Assembly: GCA_944377165.1 (NCBI GenBank)
Contig: CALWEJ010000003.1
Span: forward strand, 74,150 to 119,973
Reading direction: 5' to 3'
Origin: an uncultured Clostridia bacterium
GTDB taxonomy: Bacteria > Bacillota > Clostridia > Christensenellales > UBA1242
Length of the DNA: 45,824 nucleotides
The position numbers and the translations under genes were made by a program. The notes beneath the pieces were generated by a model, which worked only from the letters and a program-made list of their open reading frames with translations, had not been told where the DNA came from and made no database searches. Positions 40,877-45,824 of the stretch are shown piece after piece; within the stretch, counting starts at the first letter, position 1, and each line of letters opens with the position of its first letter.

Positions 40877-41659
40877 ATGAGAAAAAGTTTATACGTAATT
40901 ACACATAAAGAAATAAAAAACATTTTTCCTAAAGATAGGAAAATTATGTTGGTAGGTGCTGTAAATAAAGAAGTGCCAGCGGGATATTACACTGATTATT
41001 CGCAACAGAAAAGGAATATATCAAATAAAAACGCAAATTATTGCGAGCTATCAGGGCTGTATTATTTTATAAATAATGACACTGAAGCTGATGTATTTGG
41101 GCTTGAACATTATAGAAGATTATTTGTTAAAAGGAAATTTTATTTGTTCAAATTCCCATTTCTAAAAGAAAAAGATATTGATAAAATTTTATTAAAATAT
41201 GATATAATTTTGCCAAAAATTTCTAAGCTGGGAAAATCAATTTATCAGCAGTATTCAGATGAACATTTTTCATCTGATTTAGATAAAGTAATAAATATAA
41301 TCGACAAAAAATATCCAGATTATAGTCAAGTATGTAAAAAGGTTTTAAGTGCGAATGAGACGTATTTTTGTAATATGTTTATAGGTAAGAAGGAAATTAT
41401 ACAAGATTATGGGAAATGGCTGTTTGATATTTTGTTTGAATTAGAAAATATTATAAGCAAAGAAGTGAAAGTTAGAGATGTATTTCAACAAAGGGTATAT
41501 GGATTTCTTTCTGAGAGGCTCTTTACCATATGGCTTGAAAAGAATAAGCAAATAAAAAGATATGAATGTAATGTCGAATTTATTGAAGACAAACCTTTTA
41601 AAAATTTTATAAAAAAAGTAGGCAGAAAATTAAATAAAATGTTTAAAATAAAAAAATAA
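40877..41659 (+). CDS. DUF4422 glycan biosynthesis protein, copy 2
   Basis: A 260-residue DUF4422 protein related to copy 1. LYVITHKEIKNIFP, NANYCELSGLYYF and FGLEHYRRLFVKRKF align with the corresponding blocks, and the C-terminal FDILFELENIISKE...QQRVYGFLSERLFTIWLEKNKQ is shared in order. The two copies differ widely, so the duplication is old or they were recruited separately and probably act on different acceptors. It lies 4 nt after the GT4 gene. Confidence 0.85.
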   Translation: MRKSLYVITHKEIKNIFPKDRKIMLVGAVNKEVPAGYYTDYSQQKRNISNKNANYCELSGLYYFINNDTEADVFGLEHYRRLFVKRKFYLFKFPFLKEKDIDKILLKYDIILPKISKLGKSIYQQYSDEHFSSDLDKVINIIDKKYPDYSQVCKKVLSANETYFCNMFIGKKEIIQDYGKWLFDILFELENIISKEVKVRDVFQQRVYGFLSERLFTIWLEKNKQIKRYECNVEFIEDKPFKNFIKKVGRKLNKMFKIKK

Positions 41660-41682
41660 AGTTATGTAAGAGTGAGGATAAT

Positions 41683-42588
41683 ATGTCGAAAATTATAAAA
41701 TTTTATAAAAATTTTGGGTTTTCATTCGTAAATAAGCTATTGTTTACAAAAATTTTAATAAAATTAACTAAAAAACAAAAATTTCGAGAAAAATTTTTCA
41801 AATTAATACTTTCGTTTTTAGACAAAAATTATAGTTCGGTAATGGTTAACGATGATAAAAAATTAGCTACAATTGGTGATAATTATAAAGTTTGGGTGTT
41901 TTGGTGGCAAGGATATAATGATTTGATGCCAGAACTTGTAAAAAAATGTATTAACTCAATAAAGAAGAATTTTAAAAAGCACGAAGTTATAGTTATAGAT
42001 AAAGAAAATTATACAAATTATGTTGTTATTCCAGATTATATTATTGATAAATTAAGCAAAGGAATAATAACAATAACACATTTTTCTGATATAATGCGGG
42101 CCACTTTGTTATCTAAATACGGTGGAGTGTGGCTTGATGCTACTTGTTATTTGACTTCATCAATAGAAGATGACATAAAAGAATTTGTTTTCTATTCAAA
42201 TAAGTTGCCTAAAGACAACAAGTTTATTGATCATGTAGATAAAGCTAAGTGGAGTGCATTCTTTTTAGCAAGCTCCCCAAATAATCCAATAATAGTTAAC
42301 TTAAAAAATATTCTTTATGAATACTGGAAAAGTAAAGATTGTTTATTAAATTATTTTTTAGTTGATTACTGTATTGCATTATCTTATACAAAATTTGATA
42401 ATTTAAAAAAGGTTATCGACATAATACCAGAAAATAATGTAAATATTCATAATTTGCAACCAATGTTATTAAAAGAATTCGACGAAAATGAATTTCTCAG
42501 TTTGACAACAAGAACTAAGTTGTTTAAACTATCTTATAAAATTGATTTATCTGCAAGAGATAAAAATTCTTATTTTGATAAATTATAG
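41683..42588 (+). CDS. Caps_synth-type capsular polysaccharide glycosyltransferase (GT32-like)
   Basis: A 301-residue protein of the capsular polysaccharide synthesis family, related to GT32 transferases. KVWVFWWQGYNDLMPELVKK is the family's start of the catalytic domain. The block HFSDIMRATLLSKYGGVWLDAT holds the DxD-like metal-binding site and the (A/G)-L-x-x-YGG(V/I)(Y/W)xD signature (quoted in part as SKYGGVWLDAT). A basic amphipathic N-terminus may bind membrane. Gene composition is very AT-rich like its upstream neighbours. Confidence 0.87.
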   Translation: MSKIIKFYKNFGFSFVNKLLFTKILIKLTKKQKFREKFFKLILSFLDKNYSSVMVNDDKKLATIGDNYKVWVFWWQGYNDLMPELVKKCINSIKKNFKKHEVIVIDKENYTNYVVIPDYIIDKLSKGIITITHFSDIMRATLLSKYGGVWLDATCYLTSSIEDDIKEFVFYSNKLPKDNKFIDHVDKAKWSAFFLASSPNNPIIVNLKNILYEYWKSKDCLLNYFLVDYCIALSYTKFDNLKKVIDIIPENNVNIHNLQPMLLKEFDENEFLSLTTRTKLFKLSYKIDLSARDKNSYFDKL

Positions 42589-42596
42589 GAGTAAAA

Positions 42597-43703
42597 ATGA
42601 AGTACGATTATTTGATTGTCGGTAGCGGGCTATATGGTGCGGTTTGTGCGTATGAGTTATCAAAGCGCGGTAAAAAATGTCTTGTCATAGAAAAAAGGCC
42701 ACATATCGGCGGAAATGTCTATACGGAAAATATTGAAGGTATAAATGTGCATAAGTACGGCGCGCACATATTCCATACTTCAGATAAAGAGATATGGAAT
42801 TATATTAATCAGTTTGCCGAATTTAACAATTACATAAATTCGCCTGTAGCTAGATATAAAAATGAACTTTATAATATGCCGTTTAATATGAATACATTTA
42901 CTAAATTGTGGACAGATGTTTTTACACCTCAAGATGCTATGAATCGTATTGAAATGGAGAAAAGAGATTCATATGTATCTAATCCGAAAAATCTTAAAGA
43001 ACAAGCAATCAATTTAGTCGGTAAAACTATATTCGAAAAACTAGTTAAAGGATATACTGAAAAGCAGTGGGGCAAATCGTGCGAAGAATTGCCTGCTTTT
43101 ATAATAAAGCGCTTACCTGTTAGGTTTACATTTGATAATAATTATTTTAACGATAGATATCAGGGGATACCAATCGGAGGATACACTCAAATAATTGAAA
43201 AAATGTTATCTAACGTTGAAGTTAGATTAAATTATGACTATTTTGAACACAAAAACGAATTGAAAAATTTAGCAGATAAAATCATATATACTGGCGCAAT
43301 CGATAAATATTTTGACTATGTTTATGGTGCACTTGAATATAGAAGTATTAGATTTGAAACAGAAGTTTTAGATATGCCAAATTATCAAGGTAATGCTGTA
43401 ATAAATTACACAGCAAGAGAAATTCCCTATACACGAATAATTGAGCATAAACATTTTGAGTTTGGCACTCAGCCTAAGACTGTAATAAGTAAAGAATATT
43501 CTTCCACTTGGAAAGTCGGAGATGAACCATATTATCCAGTTAATGATGAAAAGAATAATGAATTATATTTAAAGTACTTTGAACTTGCTAAGAGCGAAAA
43601 AAATGTTATTTTCGGAGGCAGGTTAGGACAATATAAGTATTTTGATATGCATAATGTTATTAAGTCTGCATTAGAAAAACTTAGGGAGATAACAGGTGAG
43701 TAA
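42597..43703 (+). CDS. glf: UDP-galactopyranose mutase
   Basis: A 368-residue flavoenzyme that converts UDP-galactopyranose to UDP-galactofuranose. The FAD-binding N-terminus YDYLIVGSGLYGAVCAYEL with a later VIEKRPHIGGNVY is intact. The substrate-domain motifs KYGAHIFHTS, YTEKQWGKSCEELP and RYQGIPIGGYTQI, and the C-terminal GRLGQYKYFDMHNVI with its FAD-contacting Arg are all present. Length is normal. The presence of this gene predicts galactofuranose in the encoded glycan. It overlaps the flippase gene by 8 nt. Confidence 0.96.
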   Translation: MKYDYLIVGSGLYGAVCAYELSKRGKKCLVIEKRPHIGGNVYTENIEGINVHKYGAHIFHTSDKEIWNYINQFAEFNNYINSPVARYKNELYNMPFNMNTFTKLWTDVFTPQDAMNRIEMEKRDSYVSNPKNLKEQAINLVGKTIFEKLVKGYTEKQWGKSCEELPAFIIKRLPVRFTFDNNYFNDRYQGIPIGGYTQIIEKMLSNVEVRLNYDYFEHKNELKNLADKIIYTGAIDKYFDYVYGALEYRSIRFETEVLDMPNYQGNAVINYTAREIPYTRIIEHKHFEFGTQPKTVISKEYSSTWKVGDEPYYPVNDEKNNELYLKYFELAKSEKNVIFGGRLGQYKYFDMHNVIKSALEKLREITGE

Positions 43704-45318
43704 GCCAAGCCTAAAAAAGAACTACATATATAACGTAATTTACCAAATTTTGTTGATATTGATACCTATTATTGTGACTCCTTATATATCTAGAGTATTG
43801 AATCCAGAAGGTGTTGGTGAATATAGTTTTTCAAGCTCTTTAATAACTTATTTTACGATTTTCGCTAGTCTTGGGTTTACATTTTATGCACAGCGAGAAG
43901 TCGCTAATGTGCGCGACGACAAAGAAAAGCAAACTATTGTATTTTGGGAAGTTAATATTTGTAGGCTCTTATCCGTAGGGGCAAGCATTGCGCTTAATGT
44001 AATTCTTGTGTTGTTTAATGCCTATGGGAATTATTCAATTTTAATGTTGCTTTTAACCATTAATATTTTAGCAATCGCATTTGATATAAGCTTTTTCTTT
44101 CAAGGAAATGAAGAATTTGGGAAAATCGTTTATATAAATGCTTTTATTAAACTGTTAGGGACTATCGGTATTTTCGTATTTGTAAAGAATCAAGACGACG
44201 TTTGGATTTATGCGTTGTTAAATTGTATGATTACGATACTCAGCAACATAGCAATGTGGATATTTTTAAAAGGTAGATTAACAAAAATAAAATTGTCACA
44301 GCTTAAGCCTCTTAAGCATCTAAAAGGTACATTTAGAATTTTTATTCCTACTATTGCTACAAGCCTTTATTCAATTTTAGATAAATCATTAATAGGGCTA
44401 ATCTTAAAGTCTGATGCAGAAAATGGGTATTACGAAATGGCGGAAAAGATTGTAAAAGTTGCAATGACCGTCGTCACCTGTTGGGGAACAGTTATGATTC
44501 CGAGAAATGCACACGAAATTGCACATGAAAATTACGAAAAAGTTAAAGAAAATATATATAAAGTTTTACATTTCGTATGGTTAATAGGGATACCTCTAAT
44601 GATTGGTATAATATTGATTTCTGATAATGTTGTACCTTGGTTTTTAGGTGACGGTTATGATAAATCGGCTACACTTATGAAAATTTTCTCTGTGCTCGTA
44701 GTAATTATCGGAATGAGCAACGTTTTAGGACTACAATATTTATTGCCGTATAAAAAGGATAAACAATTTACTATAGCGATAACTACAAGTGCTTTAACTA
44801 ATTTAGTTTTGAATATTCCATTGATTTACTTTTTTGGAACAGTGGGGGCAGCTGTTGCTACCATTATTGCAGAATTTATGGTTAGTTCAATTATGTTATT
44901 TATGGCGCGGAAAGATTTGTCAATGAAACTAATATTTAAGTCGGCCATTAAGCCTATTATTTCAAGTGTGGTTATGTTTTTAGCAATTTATCCTTTGAGT
45001 ATCAAACTACAATCTAGTATATTAAATAGTTTTATAATAGCTATATCTGGAGTGGGAGTATATGCAATAATGATTCTTTTGCTAAGAGATAAACTCGTTT
45101 TTGACTTCCTTTATCAAATTAAAAATAAGTTTTCAAAAAGATTAAAGAAATCGAGTGAATTAGCAATTAAAGAAGATGATAGCAATGATTATAAAAATTT
45201 GGATTGCTTGAACGAAACAAAAGTAGAACAAACAACAAATGATAATATTAAAAAAGTAGATAAACAAAATAATATAAAAAAAGAAAACAATGAAGATATG
45301 GATAATAATAAATTATAA
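43696..45318 (+). CDS. Wzx-type oligosaccharide flippase
   Basis: A 540-residue member of the polysaccharide transport (PST/MOP) family with ~14 hydrophobic segments. The N-terminus KKNYIYNVIYQILLILIPI followed by TPYISRVLNPEGVGEYSF is diagnostic. It flips the undecaprenyl-linked repeat unit across the membrane before Wzy-type polymerisation. A ~75-residue Asn/Lys/Glu-rich cytoplasmic tail makes it longer than typical Wzx (~470). The start codon is GTG at 43696 (AGGGAG upstream), overlapping glf by 8 nt. Last gene of the operon. Confidence 0.92.
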   Translation: MSKPSLKKNYIYNVIYQILLILIPIIVTPYISRVLNPEGVGEYSFSSSLITYFTIFASLGFTFYAQREVANVRDDKEKQTIVFWEVNICRLLSVGASIALNVILVLFNAYGNYSILMLLLTINILAIAFDISFFFQGNEEFGKIVYINAFIKLLGTIGIFVFVKNQDDVWIYALLNCMITILSNIAMWIFLKGRLTKIKLSQLKPLKHLKGTFRIFIPTIATSLYSILDKSLIGLILKSDAENGYYEMAEKIVKVAMTVVTCWGTVMIPRNAHEIAHENYEKVKENIYKVLHFVWLIGIPLMIGIILISDNVVPWFLGDGYDKSATLMKIFSVLVVIIGMSNVLGLQYLLPYKKDKQFTIAITTSALTNLVLNIPLIYFFGTVGAAVATIIAEFMVSSIMLFMARKDLSMKLIFKSAIKPIISSVVMFLAIYPLSIKLQSSILNSFIIAISGVGVYAIMILLLRDKLVFDFLYQIKNKFSKRLKKSSELAIKEDDSNDYKNLDCLNETKVEQTTNDNIKKVDKQNNIKKENNEDMDNNKL

Positions 45319-45339
45319 AGATATTATTATCTTTTTTTA
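45317..45339 (+). terminator. Terminator of the polysaccharide operon
   Basis: AAAGATA and TATCTTT pair around TTAT, followed by T. The remaining sequence to 45824 is >80 % A+T and I see no gene or clear site in it. Confidence 0.65.
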
Positions 45340-45824
45340 TTAAATTTATAAACTAAAAAAACAAATAGAAGATAATAAATTTTATTATATTTTAGTTGTA
45401 TATATAAAAATTTAATATTTTTTTAAATTTTTTTATTTGTAAAAATATTTTTTATAGTTATCAATAATTGTATCAAACAATAAAAATAATATGATAGTTA
45501 ATTTATTATACATTATAGTTGTTTTTTTGTAATTAATAATAGTCAAAATAGCTATTTGATAAATTAAATTTACATATATACTTTTGTAAAAATTATAAAA
45601 ATTTTAATTAATACTGTAATTTTTATTAAAATTTCATATAATTTTCATTTAAAATCATAAAATTTTTTATTTTTTAATTAATACGTAAATAATTTTATGT
45701 ATTTTTATGATTATAATTCATTTTTGTATTTTATCACTCTCAAAATCAATAGATTGCTAAAAGAAAAAATATATGGAAAATGATTTGTTTTTTTGTCGAA
45801 ATTGATTATAATAATTATAGGTTT

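Noticed and set aside
1..45824. TGA reassigned to tryptophan
   Set aside because: Trp is encoded by TGG throughout, and every recognised family is full length without reading through TGA. TGA is avoided, not visibly recoded.

Overview
The window is low-GC (roughly 30 %), densely coded DNA from a Bacillota (Firmicutes) genome, probably an uncultured clostridial-type lineage. This rests on the gene content: an L21-Prp-L27 cluster beside an S2P/SpoIVFB-like protease and MinD/MinE, a large SRP RNA with an Alu domain, an L27 with a Prp-cleavable leader, many RluA/RsmF-type RNA modification genes, and a collagen-like GXT surface protein. I cannot name a genus. All 39 genes I call end in TAA (31) or TAG (8); none ends in TGA. 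Several genes have no Shine-Dalgarno sequence, and three start about where their promoter would start transcription.

Layout. 1-6530: an RsmF-like rRNA methyltransferase, an acidic coiled-coil membrane protein, a patatin phospholipase, a stand-alone ComEC-type metallo-hydrolase, a candidate structured RNA, and a MATE-like membrane protein. 6700-7600: tRNA-Leu(CAA) on the minus strand, followed by two copies of a 197-bp structured repeat, each carrying the first 25 nt of that tRNA. 7596-11576: polA and an MFS transporter. 11610-11881: the SRP RNA (minus). 12054-15198: an unknown protein, a CBS-domain protein with a HEPN-like motif, a class I methyltransferase and an RluA-type pseudouridine synthase.

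15505-23245 is a reworked version of the Bacillus mreB-minCD-spoIVF-rplU-prp-rpmA neighbourhood. It holds a degenerate Ppx/GppA-like protein, a divergent MreB-like protein, MinD, a short MinE and a SpoIVFB-like protease. Next comes an inserted, reversed gene with six helicase-associated (HA) repeats fused to a sigma-70-like C-terminus, and then L21 with its leader, Prp and L27. mreC, mreD, minC and spoIVFA are absent from this stretch. The HA-sigma fusion is the most unusual gene in the window.

23672-28045 is an operon for a SHOCT-domain membrane protein and a heterodimeric ABC exporter; one ATPase domain of the exporter carries a ~95-residue insertion. 28137-31985 holds an unknown membrane protein, a membrane-bound XRE regulator, a GT2 glycosyltransferase and a DUF5662 protein. 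32252-45318 is a surface region. A collagen-like protein, with a promoter resembling sigma-K or sigma-A, is divergent from a sugar nucleotidyltransferase. These are followed by a polysaccharide locus: initiating sugar-phosphate transferase, Wzy-like polymerase/ligase, two DUF4422 proteins, GT2, GT4, a Caps_synth-type transferase, UDP-galactopyranose mutase and a Wzx-type flippase. A second candidate small RNA with a near-perfect promoter lies on the minus strand in the 530-bp gap at 34438-34968. The last 500 bp are AT-rich with no gene I can support.
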